From VXRD01 sp965232265 (GTDB lineage Bacteria; Latescibacterota; UBA2968): 64,000 bases of DNA. The notes under the pieces are model-generated. The model had not been told where the DNA came from, ran no database searches, and saw only the letters and a program-made list of their open reading frames with translations. This document shows positions 34,221 to 43,401 of the stretch, piece by piece. Made by a program: the position numbers and the translations under genes. The DNA lies in the NCBI GenBank assembly GCA_965232265.1, contig CBDDPH010000002.1, forward strand, positions 744,001 to 808,000, written 5' to 3'. Position 1 is the stretch's first letter. Each line of letters opens with the position of its first letter.

Positions 34221-35639
34221 TTAGCTGATTGCTGATTGCTGATCAGCAGGTTCCGGTAGTGTGCGGTCAATCAAATGGTGTTTGTATCCAAAGCCGGGAC
34301 CTTCGACGGTGGAGATGTCGATGTGGCCGTTTTGCCGGCGATAGACGCCGGGGTGTATGGCGGCTTCGGGGATTGAGGCGTCGGGATAAAATTGCATGGC
34401 GTTGGTTTCAAAGCCCATGACGGTGCCGGCATGCGCGGTGAGCAGGGCGTGGGGGATTTGCGCGAGCATGGGATTTGTGAGGTCTTGTACCATGAGGGTC
34501 ATGCCGTGTGCGCGCGCCCAGCAGAGGGAGAGCAGGGCGCCGGTCTGGGTTTTGCAGGTTTTGAGGGCGACGCCGGTCCAGCCGAGTTGCCGCCCCAGGC
34601 ATATTATGCGCCAGTCGTGCGCGCTTTCGTCCATGAAGAGGGGTTTGCGCGCCGAGATGCTGTGTACGTGGAGGGGATTTTCAGAGAGTTCATAGGCAAA
34701 GGGCTGTTCCACGTAGAGGATCATTTGATAGATGCGCGGGTGGTCGGTGAGGAGGCGGTCCAGGATGTCGTTGACGTAATCGACTTCTTGGACGGTGCAG
34801 TTGAAGTCTGTACACAACCACATGGCGTTGTGTTCGATGCCGATTTGTCCGATGCGGACGATGCGGTCGTAATCCCATCCGGGTTCTTGTCCGGTGAGTT
34901 TGATTTTGAGGCAGGTGATGCCGTCGCGTTGTATCCAGTTGGGGAGGACGACGGGATAGCCGTCGTCGGGTTCAGCGCCTGTGCGTTCGGCGTCGTCGAG
35001 GAGGTCGTTGCCGCCTACGGCGTGCCAGGCGGGCAGGCGGTTTGGGCGCGGGCGGATGAGATAGTTTTCGGGATAGCGACCGGCGAAGTTGTGGTCGATG
35101 TCGTCGGCGGGGTTGAGGTAGTGCGCGAGGTCGGCGTTCATGAAGTCTGCGTTGTACGTGTCGTAGGTGTCGATGTTGTGGCACATACCATAAGCGTCGT
35201 GCAGGGCGAGGTCATAAGCCGAGGCGCAGACGAGCGCGGATAGGCGGGGCATGTCTCCCGTGGTTTCCCGTTGTTCGGTGTTGAAGGCCGACAGGAGGTT
35301 GGGGAGGATGTTTTCCTGGACTATGTGGCCGATTTCTATGGGGTGACCGGCGGTGTTGATACCTGCCCATGCGCGTCCGATTTTGAGGCAGAAGTTTTTC
35401 ATGGCGGTTTCCCGGATGCTGTATGTGAGATGTGGCGATGGCCATGCCCAGGGCGCGCTTAAAGGTGTTTCTCCCCAGCCAGAAGCGGTGTTGCCGCGCT
35501 GGTCTTCCACGTCGATGCGGACTCTGACGCAGGTGACGCTGTCGAGTTGTTCGGTGCCAAAGCGGTAGGGTATGCGCGTTTGTACGGGGAGGAAGTAGGT
35601 GGCGACGGATTTGATTTTTATGTCTGTGGGTTTGGGCAT
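34221..35639 (-). CDS. Enolase superfamily protein (mandelate racemase/muconate lactonizing enzyme type)
   Basis: A 472-residue enolase-superfamily member. The capping domain is residues 1-150. In the barrel, CLKIKLTG supplies a KxK-like base, LCTDFN a metal-binding Asp, LYVEQPF a Glu and FMDESAHDW the third acidic ligand. Proteins of this kind remove or move a proton alpha to a carboxylate. The insertion with PENYLIRPRPNRLPAWHAVG is unusual. It sits between hisC and hisB, 10 bp behind hisC, but has no known role in histidine synthesis. The true substrate may be a sugar acid. Confidence 0.87.
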   Translation of the reverse strand: MPKPTDIKIKSVATYFLPVQTRIPYRFGTEQLDSVTCVRVRIDVEDQRGNTASGWGETPLSAPWAWPSPHLTYSIRETAMKNFCLKIGRAWAGINTAGHPIEIGHIVQENILPNLLSAFNTEQRETTGDMPRLSALVCASAYDLALHDAYGMCHNIDTYDTYNADFMNADLAHYLNPADDIDHNFAGRYPENYLIRPRPNRLPAWHAVGGNDLLDDAERTGAEPDDGYPVVLPNWIQRDGITCLKIKLTGQEPGWDYDRIVRIGQIGIEHNAMWLCTDFNCTVQEVDYVNDILDRLLTDHPRIYQMILYVEQPFAYELSENPLHVHSISARKPLFMDESAHDWRIICLGRQLGWTGVALKTCKTQTGALLSLCWARAHGMTLMVQDLTNPMLAQIPHALLTAHAGTVMGFETNAMQFYPDASIPEAAIHPGVYRRQNGHIDISTVEGPGFGYKHHLIDRTLPEPADQQSAIS

Positions 35640-35648
35640 GGGATTGTC

Positions 35649-36714
35649 TCACTGTTCCAACGCTCTTTCAAGGGCTTCCAAAAAGCGGTCGTTTTCTCGT
35701 TCGGTGCCGATGGATACGCGCAGCGCCCTGTCGAGCATGGGATAGGATGTGACGTTGCGGATGAGTACGCCTTGTTCGATGAGTCCGGTGAAGACGGCGT
35801 CTGGGTCGGCGACTTCAAAGAGGATGAGGTTGGCGTGTGATGGATAGGGGGTAACGCCTTCTATTTTGTCGAGGGCATGGAAGACGCGCTCGCGTTCTGA
35901 GCATATAAATGCGATGCGTTTTTGGATGCGGTCTTTGTGGTTGAGGATGGCCATGGCTGCCGTGTGCGAGAAGATGTTGATGTCAAAGGGGATTTTGCCT
36001 TTGATGATTTCGCGGCGCAAGTCGGGATGGGCGATGAGATAGCCAATGCGGATGCCCGCGGCGCCAAATGCTTTGGAGAGGGTTTTGAGTACGATTAGGT
36101 TGGGGTGTTTGGGCAAGAGGTCGATGGCGGTCTGGTCGTAAAATTCGCCGTAGGCTTCATCGACCATGACGAGGGCGCGGGTGCTGGATAAGAGTTTGTC
36201 GAGGTCTGTATTTGAGATGGCGCATCCCGTGGGGTTGTTGGGGGAGCAGAGGATGATGAGGCGCACGTTTTTGCTCGCTGGCAGCGCGGCAGAGTGCCGG
36301 GATGTCAAAACAATAATCCCGTGTGAGGGGAACGTCGAGGACGCGCCCGCTGAATATGTCGGTGTAGAGGCCGTAGAGGGAGAATGAGGGCGAGGGAATG
36401 ACGACTTGGACACCGGGCGCGGATACGACGCCGAGGACGAGTTGCACGAGGGTGTTCGATCCGTTGCAGACGATGAGGCCTTCGGGTTGGACGCCTGCGT
36501 GGTCGGCGAGTGCTTCGACGAGGTCCATTTGCATGGGTTCGGGATAGCGCGACCAAGATTTGTTGCGGACGGCGCGCAAGATGTCGTCTTTCAAGCTGTC
36601 GGGTACGTCAAAAGGGCTTTCGTTCTGGTTGAGCTTGATGGGACAGTCGTAGGCGGTGAGATGATACCCGTGCAGGGCGCGGACTTCGGGTTTTATGTTT
36701 TGGAGATAGGTCAT
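35649..36714 (-). CDS. hisC: Histidinol-phosphate aminotransferase, one-base frameshift
   Basis: A PLP-dependent class I/II aminotransferase of about 354 residues once joined. The N-terminal frame runs from MTYLQNIKPEVRALHGYHLT to CRAASEQ; the second continues NVRLIILCSPNNPTG through VMVDEAYGEFYD and the PLP-lysine motif LKTLSKAFGAAGIRIGY to the end. The break is at a T5 run on the plus strand (36268-36272): one extra base. All catalytic parts are present, so an error is more likely than loss. Reaction: imidazole acetol phosphate to histidinol phosphate. Confidence 0.9.
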
Positions 36715-36723
36715 GGGTTTTGG

Positions 36724-36809
36724 GACCCCTCCCCCGGCCCCTCCCCGAGACGGGGAGGGGAGACCTGATTCCCCCCTTCCTACGAGGAAGGGGGGTTAGG
36801 GGGGTAGGT
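36724..36809. repeat. Family C dispersed repeat; supplies the hisD stop codon
   Basis: ACCCCTCCCCCGGCCCCTCC..GAGACGGGGAGGGGAG..TTAGGGGGGTAGGTCC, between hisC and hisD. Its right end encodes the last residues of HisD (DLPP) and the TAA stop. Confidence 0.88.
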
Positions 36810-38106
36810 CCGCCTTTATCCTTTGTCTAATCGCATTGGCATGGGCGTCGAGGCCCTCGGTTTCGGCCATGCTGATGATGTGGCCTGCGGTTTTTTGCAG
36901 GCGCTGGTCGGTGTATTGCAAGATGCTGATATTTTTGGTGAAGGTGTCAACGCCCACGGATGACGCGAATCGGGCGGCGCCGGCCGTGGGCAGGATGTGG
37001 TTGGTGCCCGCATAGTAGTCACCCACGGGTTCGGATGATGCCGCGCCGAGGAATATGGCACCGGCATGGCGAACGGATTGCAGGTGTGCCCAGGGGTCGG
37101 CGACGATGAGTTCGAGGTGTTCGGGTGCAATGCGATTGGCGAGGTCAATGCCTTCGGCAAGGTCGCGGACGACGACGAGTGCGCCAAAGCGGTCGAGTGC
37201 TTTTTGTATGGCTTCGCGGTGTGTCAGGTCGGCGGCTTGATGGGCGATTTCGTCGGCGATTTGCGTTGCGAGGTCGGCAGAGGGTGTGATGCAGACCGCG
37301 GCTTCAAAGCCGCTGCCGTGTTCGGCTTGTGAGAGGAGGTCGCCGGCGACGTGTTTGGCGTTTGCAGTGTGGTCGGCGAGGACGACGATTTCGCTGGGTC
37401 CGGCGATCATGTCGATGTCAACGGTTCCGAAGACGCATTTTTTTGCGATTTGTACATAAGGGTTGCCGGGGCCGACGAGTTTGTCAACGCGGGGTATGGT
37501 GTCGGTGCCATAAGCGAGTGCGGCGATGGCTTGCGCGCCGAAGACGTTGTAGATTTCGCATATCCCCAGGTGGTGGGCTGTGGCGAGGATGGCGGGGTGT
37601 ACGGTGCCGTTTGGTTGCGGGGGCGTGGCGATGCAGAGGTGCGGGACGCCTGCGATTTGCGCGGGGATGGCGGCCATGAGCAGGGTGGAGAACAGGGGCG
37701 CACTTGCGCCGGGGATGAGCAGGGCAACGCGTTCGATGGGCAGGATGCGTTTGCCGAGGATGACGCCGTCGCCGTCTTCGATGAAGTAGGATGTTTGTCG
37801 CTGTGTTTCGTGAAATTTGCGGATGTTCGCCGCGGCTGCGTCTATGATTTCGATGAATTTGGGGTCGGCGTTGCGATGGGCTGCTTTGATTTCGGTTTCG
37901 GGCACGCGCAGGTCGGCGGCTTTCAGGTCGATGCCGTCGTATTTTTTGGTGTACGCGAGGAGGGCGCAGTCTCCCTGTTCTTTTACGGTGCTGACGATTT
38001 CTCGCACGGTTGCTTCCTGTTCGGCGGAGAAATCAGGGCTGCGCGAGAGGATGGCGTGGAGTTTTGGGGGTGTTTTGTCGCGGTTGTATGTGATGGTTTC
38101 GATCAT
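36796..38106 (-). CDS. hisD: Histidinol dehydrogenase
   Basis: A 436-residue NAD- and zinc-dependent enzyme for the last two steps of histidine synthesis (histidinol to histidine). Visible motifs: VDKLVGPGNPYVQIAKK, DMIAGPSEIVVLAD, LLSQAEHGSGFEAA and the catalytic RIAPEHLEL. Length is normal. The last residues (DLPP) and the stop codon come from a family C repeat, so the native C-terminus may have been replaced. It is the second gene of the operon, 174 bp after hisG, with three repeats in that gap. Confidence 0.97.
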   Translation of the reverse strand: MIETITYNRDKTPPKLHAILSRSPDFSAEQEATVREIVSTVKEQGDCALLAYTKKYDGIDLKAADLRVPETEIKAAHRNADPKFIEIIDAAAANIRKFHETQRQTSYFIEDGDGVILGKRILPIERVALLIPGASAPLFSTLLMAAIPAQIAGVPHLCIATPPQPNGTVHPAILATAHHLGICEIYNVFGAQAIAALAYGTDTIPRVDKLVGPGNPYVQIAKKCVFGTVDIDMIAGPSEIVVLADHTANAKHVAGDLLSQAEHGSGFEAAVCITPSADLATQIADEIAHQAADLTHREAIQKALDRFGALVVVRDLAEGIDLANRIAPEHLELIVADPWAHLQSVRHAGAIFLGAASSEPVGDYYAGTNHILPTAGAARFASSVGVDTFTKNISILQYTDQRLQKTAGHIISMAETEGLDAHANAIRQRIKADLPP

Positions 38107-38111
38107 GGGTA

Positions 38112-38229
38112 AAAGTATCCGCAGGCATGTCCCTGTGGGTGTAAGCAGGGATGGACGCAGGTAAAATGAATGTAGGGGCGAAAAACCTTTCGCCCGTCAT
38201 TGCGGCAGGGTGTAAGCCGCGATCCAGAA
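38112..38229. repeat. Families E, A and B side by side in the his operon
   Basis: ATCCGCAGGCATGTCCCTGT..AAGCAGGGATGGACGCAG (family E), GTAGGGGCGAAAAACCTTTC..GCCCGT (family A, 38172-38197) and GTCATTGCGGCAGGGTGTAA..CGCGATCCAG (family B) lie in tandem between hisG and hisD. Confidence 0.85.
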
Positions 38230-38279
38230 GGTTTTGGTTTTGCCTCTCATCCTGCCCATCCTGGTTCAGACAGTGGTTT

Positions 38280-39158
38280 TCAATAAATCACTTTGTTTAA
38301 GGGATATTCGATGATGCCTTCGGCGCCCGATTTTTTGAGTTTTGGTATGAGGTCGCGCACGATGCGCTCATCCACGATGACTTCGATGGCAACCCACTTT
38401 TCGTCGAATAAGTTGGCGATGGTGGGGTTGTTGAGCGCGGGTAAGTTTTTGACGATTTGCGCGAGGTCGGCGCGGCGTACGTTCATTTTGAGGCCGACTT
38501 TGTCTTCGGCGTTGAATGCGCCGATGAGCAAGGTGGCGATGTGTTGCGCTTTTTCGCGTTTCCACGCATTGTTCCACGCTGTTTTGTTGGCGATGAGTCT
38601 GGGCGTGGTTTCAAACATGGTGTCTATGACGCGCAGGTTGTTGGCGTGCAGAGAGGATCCGGTTTCGGTGAGTTCGGCTATGGCATCCACGAGGCCGGGC
38701 ACGCGGACTTTGGCTTCGGTGGATCCCCATGAGTATTCGACTTCGGCGGTTATGCCGTGGTTTTTGAGGTGGTTGCGCGTGGCTGTGACGAGTTCGGTGG
38801 CGATGCGTTTGCCCTGCAGGTCCTGAATGGTCTGGATGTCCGAGTCTTCGGGGACTGCGATGATCCAGCGCGCGGGTTGCGATGTGGTTTTGCTGTAGGC
38901 AAATTCGGCGATTTCGATGATGTCGGCTTCGTTTTCCAGGATCCAGTCGATGCCGGTGAGTCCAATGTCGAGGACGCCGCGCTCGACGTAGTGCGCGATT
39001 TCCTGGGCACGCAAAAATAAGCCCTCGAGTTCGGGGTCGTCGATGACGGGCGTGTAGGACCGATGGCTGGCGCGGATGCGATAACCGGCTTTGGCAAACA
39101 GGGTAAGGGTAGATTCCTGCAGGCTTCCGGAAGGAAGGCCAATTTTTAATATGGGCAT
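38280..39158 (-). CDS. hisG: ATP phosphoribosyltransferase (long form)
   Basis: A 292-residue HisG, first enzyme of histidine synthesis (ATP + PRPP). The long form has its own C-terminal regulatory domain (residues about 220-292, KVGLKMNVRRADLAQIVKNL), so it does not need HisZ. Conserved segments: LKIGLPSGSLQESTL, DIGLTGIDWILEN, the phosphate loop LVDAIAELTETGSSLHANNL. The ATG at 39158 matches the family start, with an AGGAG site about 10 bp upstream. It heads the leftward his operon. Confidence 0.97.
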   Translation of the reverse strand: MPILKIGLPSGSLQESTLTLFAKAGYRIRASHRSYTPVIDDPELEGLFLRAQEIAHYVERGVLDIGLTGIDWILENEADIIEIAEFAYSKTTSQPARWIIAVPEDSDIQTIQDLQGKRIATELVTATRNHLKNHGITAEVEYSWGSTEAKVRVPGLVDAIAELTETGSSLHANNLRVIDTMFETTPRLIANKTAWNNAWKREKAQHIATLLIGAFNAEDKVGLKMNVRRADLAQIVKNLPALNNPTIANLFDEKWVAIEVIVDERIVRDLIPKLKKSGAEGIIEYPLNKVIY

Positions 39159-39582
39159 AAGGGATCTGCTCCTGTATTTAATACATAAATCAACTGAGCC
39201 ATTGGGCACAGCGCGCAAGTCCGTCTCGCAGCAGACATTTTTATGGCATTGCAATCTGAAGGCCACCGTGTGGTGTATTGCCCCAAAAACGGTTCGCGCT
39301 GTGCAAGCCCCCCGCAGGGGCGCCCTTTTTTTGCTTCATTTTTTTGGGCGCGCAAAAAAATGAAGTCGCCGAAGGCATGAAAAGAAAAATAATAAAAAAA
39401 CTCTATATGTCGTTATACCACAACAAATGAATTATACACACCCTCATTTATTTTTTTCATTTACTACTTTATCTACATTTGTATTAAGATAAGATTTTTT
39501 GTTTTTTTTGGGAAATTATATGCATATAATTATGAAAATCGAGTTCCTCCAGAAAAATTGATCTGATAACGGGAGTCTGACT
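39159..39582. other. Intergenic region between hisG and the divergent phosphoesterase gene
   Basis: No gene is seen. It holds CAAGCCCCCCGCAGGGGCGC (39304-39323) and a large A/T palindrome, CTTCATTTTTTT (39334-39345) with AAAAAAATGAAG (39354-39365), around GGGCGCGC. The right part (39365-39560) is very A+T-rich and must contain the promoter of the phosphoesterase gene. No histidine-rich leader peptide upstream of hisG was found. Confidence 0.5.
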
Positions 39583-40077
39583 ATGGGAAAATCACATCTT
39601 GTCGGTTTGATTACGGATACACATGATAATAAACACGCAATTGAGAAAGCGGTTGCGCTTTTCAATGCGCGGGATGTGGGGCTGGTACTGCACGGAGGCG
39701 ATTATATCGCGCCGTTTAATGCGCGCTGGATGAGTGATTTGACAGTGCCTTTTGTCGGGGTTTTTGGGAATAACGATGGGGAGAAGTTCGGGTTGCGGGC
39801 GCTTTTTGAAGATCTGGGTCCGATTCACCGCCCGCCTTATGTACACGAGTGGGAGGGCAAGCGCATTTTGATGTTGCACGAGCCAGATGAGGTGGATGCC
39901 TTGGCGAATAGCGGTGCATACCATGTGATTTTTTACGGGCATACGCACGAGATCGATGTGCGAAGAGGCGATACGCTGGTGATTAATCCGGGGGAGGCGT
40001 GCGGCTGGACGACGGGCAGGGAGACGGTGGGGATTCTGGATTTGAATGCGATGGATGTGGAGATTGTGGATTTGTAG
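39583..40077 (+). CDS. Metallophosphoesterase, YfcE/MJ0936 family
   Basis: A 164-residue calcineurin-like phosphodiesterase with two-metal motifs in order: LITDTHDN, LVLHGGDYI, FGNNDGE (GNxD), and FYGHTHEID (GHxH). Family members hydrolyse phosphodiesters in vitro; the natural substrate is unclear. Start has a GGGAG site. The TAG stop lies inside the first bases of a family A palindrome (GTAGGGGCG), so its 3' end was set by a repeat. Confidence 0.93.
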   Translation: MGKSHLVGLITDTHDNKHAIEKAVALFNARDVGLVLHGGDYIAPFNARWMSDLTVPFVGVFGNNDGEKFGLRALFEDLGPIHRPPYVHEWEGKRILMLHEPDEVDALANSGAYHVIFYGHTHEIDVRRGDTLVINPGEACGWTTGRETVGILDLNAMDVEIVDL

Positions 40078-40126
40078 GGGCGAAAAATTTTTCGCCCATT
40101 GTAGGGGCGAGGCATGCCTCGCCCGT
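40074..40126. repeat. Two family A palindromes in tandem
   Basis: GTAGGGGCGAAAAATTTTTC..GCCC (40074-40097) then GTAGGGGCGAGGCATGCCTC..GCCCGT (40101-40126): same shell, two different cores. The first contains the stop codon of the phosphoesterase gene. Confidence 0.9.
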
Positions 40127-40148
40127 GCGATGTTGAAAGGATAACCCT

Positions 40149-42016
40149 TTGGCTGATGTATCGAAACGCGATCAAAACGCCGTTCGCGCACATATCGATG
40201 GCATTGTGGCGCTGATGCCCAGAGAGCCTGGTGTGTACATGATGAAGGGCGATGAGGGGCAGATTATTTATATCGGCAAGGCAAAGGTGTTGCGCAGCCG
40301 GGTGCAGCAATATTTTCGTCCCAATGCCCACGATGGGCGGCGGCAGTTTCGGGCGCTGGTTCGCAATGTGCGCGATTTGGAATATATTGTTACGGATACG
40401 GAGCTGGAGGCGTTGATTTTAGAGGCGAATTTGATCAAGGCGCACAAGCCGCGCTACAATATCAGCTTGAAGGACGATAAGAAGTATCCGTATATCCGCA
40501 TTACAAAAGAGGTGTTTCCCGCGTTGTGGTGACGCGCGATGTGGTGAAGGATGGGTCGCGCTATTTGGGTCCTTATACGGATGTGAAGGCGATGCGGCGC
40601 ATGGTGGAGACGATGCACCGGTTGTTTCGGATTCGGAGTTGTGATTACGATTTGCCAAAGGCCAATGTGCGGGTGTGTCTGGATTACGAGATCAAGCGGT
40701 GCGACGGGCCGTGTGAGGGGTTGATTGTGGCAGAGGCGTATCAAAAGATCGTGGATGAGGCGGTGTTGTTTTTGACGGGGCGGCACACGCAGGTGAAACT
40801 GACGCTTGAAGAGCGGATGAAGCGGGCGGCAGAGGCGCTGAGGTACGAGGAGGCGGCGATTTATCGGGATCGCATTCAGGCGCTGGAGCAGGCCGCGAGC
40901 CGGCAAAAGGTGGTGTCCAATGATTTGGCGGATTGGGATGCGATTGCGATTGCGCGGGAAGATGACGAGGCTTGTGGGGTGGTGATGGAGGTGCGCGATG
41001 GGCGGTTGATCGGGCGGCAGAATTATTTTCTCGGCGGGGTGCTGGATGCGTCTGAGGAGGAGGTGGTTTCAAAATTTGTGCAGTTGTTTTACGCCACGGC
41101 TACGTTTGTGCCGCGAGAGGTGTGCCTGCCGTGCGATATCGAGGATCGAGAGACGGTGCTCGATTGGCTTACGGAGCGTTCAGAGGGTGGGGTTGAGATG
41201 CGCGTGCCCCAGCGGGGGGACAAGTTCCGGTTGATGAAGATGGCGGAGAATAATGCGCGGTTGTTGTTGATGGAGCGGCGGTTGAAGCGCGAGAATCGCA
41301 GGTCGCAAGCGCCGGCAGCGGTGCAGGCGCTTCAACGCGATTTGCACCTGGAGAAGCCGCCGCGGTGGATTGAGGCGGTGGATATTTCAAATATTCAGGG
41401 GTCGGATCCGGTGGCGTCGCTGGTGTGTTTTGTGGATGGCAGGGCGCGGAAGCGCGAGTACCGGCAGTTCAAAATTACGGGGTTGGAGGGTCCCAATGAT
41501 TTTGCGATGATGCAGCAGGTGGTGACGCGGCGGTTTAAGCGGCTGATGGAGGAGGGCAAGCCGTTTCCGGATTTGCTGTTGGTCGATGGGGGCAAGGGTC
41601 AGCTTTCGAGTGTGGTTGAGGCGTTAAAAGCGTTGGGGATTGAAGATCAACCGGTGATTGGGTTGGCGAAGCGGTTGGAGGAGGTGTTTTTGCCGGGGTT
41701 GTCCGATCCGCAGAATATTCCAAAGACGTCGTCGTCGTTGAAGTTGTTGCAGATGTTGCGCGATGAGTCGCACCGGTTTGCGATTGCATACCACCGCAAG
41801 TTGCGACAGAAGCGGACGCTGACGTCGGAGCTTGACGAGATTCCCGGGGTGGGCCCGTCGCGCCGCGTCGCGCTGTTGAAGCATTTCGGTTCGGTGAAGC
41901 GGATTCGAGAGGCGGAGGTCGCAGAGGTCGCAGAGGTCGAGGGGGTGGGTTTGAGGCTGGCGGAGGTGATTTGTGAGGGGTTGAAGGTATCCATCCGCAG
42001 AAAAAAACGCGAATGA
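40149..42016 (+). CDS. uvrC: Excinuclease ABC subunit C, one-base frameshift
   Basis: UvrC of about 622 residues after joining. It makes both incisions in nucleotide excision repair. The N-terminal GIY-YIG nuclease (GVYMMKGDEGQIIYIGKAKV) is in frame one. After KEVFP one C is missing from the CCC run at 40518-40520, and frame two continues RVVVTRDVVKDGSRYLGPYT through the UVR motif, the RNase H-like nuclease (IEAVDISNIQGSDPVASLVC; LLLVDGGKGQLS) and the C-terminal helix-hairpin-helix (LDEIPGVGPSRRVALLKHFG). Start is TTG with AAAGGA. All domains are intact, so a sequencing error is likely. Confidence 0.92.
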
Positions 42017-42025
42017 GCGGTGTAC

Positions 42026-42149
42026 AACTGGTCGCCTCTCAGACCAGTTCATTTGAGCGTTTTTCGCAGATGAATGTAGGGCCGAAAAATTTTTCGCCCG
42101 ATATGAACGCAGCTAAAATGAATGTAGGGCCGAGGCATGCCTCGGCCGT
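42026..42149. repeat. Hairpin and two family A palindromes
   Basis: AACTGGTC / GACCAGTT hairpin (42026-42049), GTAGGGCCGAAAAATTTTTC..GCCCG (42076-42100) and GTAGGGCCGAGGCATGCCTC..GGCCGT (42124-42149), all in the gap between uvrC and the recombinase gene. Here the shell is GGGCCG rather than GGGGCG. Confidence 0.85.
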
Positions 42150-42169
42150 TTTTTCGCTGGTGATAAATT

Positions 42170-43090
42170 ATGTCTATAGATCAGATGATAATTGCCCCAG
42201 AACTTCAACGGGCGTTGCAGCGGTTTCTCGATTCTGTGACGCTGGAGCGCGGGTTGTCGGATCATACGGCGAGCGCGTATCAACGCGATTTGAGGCGGTA
42301 TTTGACGCTGGTGACGGAGTTGGGGATCGATGCGCTGGATGCGATTTCTCAGGCGGAGGTGTCCGCGCTGTTGGATTTGCTTTCGGAGATGGGGCTGGAG
42401 GCGTCGAGCGTGGCGCGCAATTTGACGGCGGTGCGGATGTTTCACAGGTTTTTGTTGGGGGAGGGGCTTGCAAATCGGGATCCGACGGAGCATTTGAAGC
42501 CGCCTAAGTTGGGGCGAAAGCTGCCTTCGGTGCTGAATATTTACGAGGTTGAGCGGTTGATGCTGGCGCCGGATGTGGAGACGCCGCTGGGGCTGCGCGA
42601 CCGCGCGCTTATCGAGATGCTTTATGGGGCGGGGTTGCGGGTGTCGGAGTTGATCGGGTTGTCGCAGATGGATTTGCTGTTTGATGTGGAGGTGATTCGG
42701 GTGTTGGGCAAGGGCGGGCGCGAGCGGGTGGTGCCGATTGGGTCAGAGGGTATTGAGTGGGTGTCTGAATATTTGGATGCGGTGCGTCCAGGTCTGGCCA
42801 AGCCACATACCGGGGGTGAGGTGTTTTTGAATTTTCGCGGCGGTGCGTTGTCGCGGATGGGCGTGTGGAAGTTGTTGAGGCAATACGTGGTGCTGGCGGG
42901 GCTGGAGAAGAAGGTGAGTCCACATACGCTGCGGCATTCTTTTGCCACGCATTTGCTGGAGGGGGGCGCAGATTTGCGGGCGGTGCAAGAGATGCTGGGG
43001 CATGCGGATATTTCAACGACGCAGATTTATACGCATGTGGATCGGGAGTATTTGAAGGAAGTACATCGGACGTTTCATCCGAGAGCGTGA
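42170..43090 (+). CDS. Tyrosine recombinase XerC/XerD
   Basis: A 306-residue tyrosine recombinase that resolves chromosome dimers at dif. An N-terminal SAM-like core-binding domain (residues 15-105) is followed by the catalytic domain with R157 (GLRVSE), K181 (GKGGRERVVP), H252 and R255 (HTLRHSFATHLL), H278 (LGHADISTTQ) and nucleophile Y287 (IYTHV). Sequence and length are like housekeeping XerD rather than phage integrases. XerC versus XerD cannot be decided here. Confidence 0.93.
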   Translation: MSIDQMIIAPELQRALQRFLDSVTLERGLSDHTASAYQRDLRRYLTLVTELGIDALDAISQAEVSALLDLLSEMGLEASSVARNLTAVRMFHRFLLGEGLANRDPTEHLKPPKLGRKLPSVLNIYEVERLMLAPDVETPLGLRDRALIEMLYGAGLRVSELIGLSQMDLLFDVEVIRVLGKGGRERVVPIGSEGIEWVSEYLDAVRPGLAKPHTGGEVFLNFRGGALSRMGVWKLLRQYVVLAGLEKKVSPHTLRHSFATHLLEGGADLRAVQEMLGHADISTTQIYTHVDREYLKEVHRTFHPRA

Positions 43091-43132
43091 TCCGCAGATG
43101 GTCGCAGATAGACGCAGATAAAAGGCGAGAAG

Positions 43133-43322
43133 GTAGGGGCGGGTTTTCAACCCGCCCGTCATCGCGTCATTGTGTTGTAGGGGCCGGTGCCCGTCCCGCC
43201 CGTCATCACGGCATTGTGTTGTAGGGGTCGGTGCCCGTCCCGCCCGTCATCGCGGCATTGTGTTGTAGGGGTCGGTGCCCGTCCCGCCCGTCATCGCGGC
43301 GTGTTTAAAGCCGCGATCCAGA
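43133..43322. repeat. 44-bp tandem repeat (three copies) flanked by families A and B
   Basis: A family A palindrome (43133-43160) leads into three 44-bp units (starts 43157, 43201, 43245) of the form CGTCATCRCGGCATTGTGTT..GTAGGGGTCGGTGCCCGTCC, each ending at the next CGTCAT. The array ends in a family B element (to 43321). The units look like A and B shells fused and amplified. Confidence 0.9.
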
Positions 43323-43401
43323 GGTTTTGATTTTGATTCTGATTTTTGCCTTTTATCCTGTAAATCCTTTCATCCTGCCCATCCTGATTCTGACAGTGAT
43401 T

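Noticed and set aside
42170..43090. Integrase of a mobile element
   Set aside because: Sequence and length fit housekeeping XerC/XerD, and no attachment sites or phage genes are next to it.
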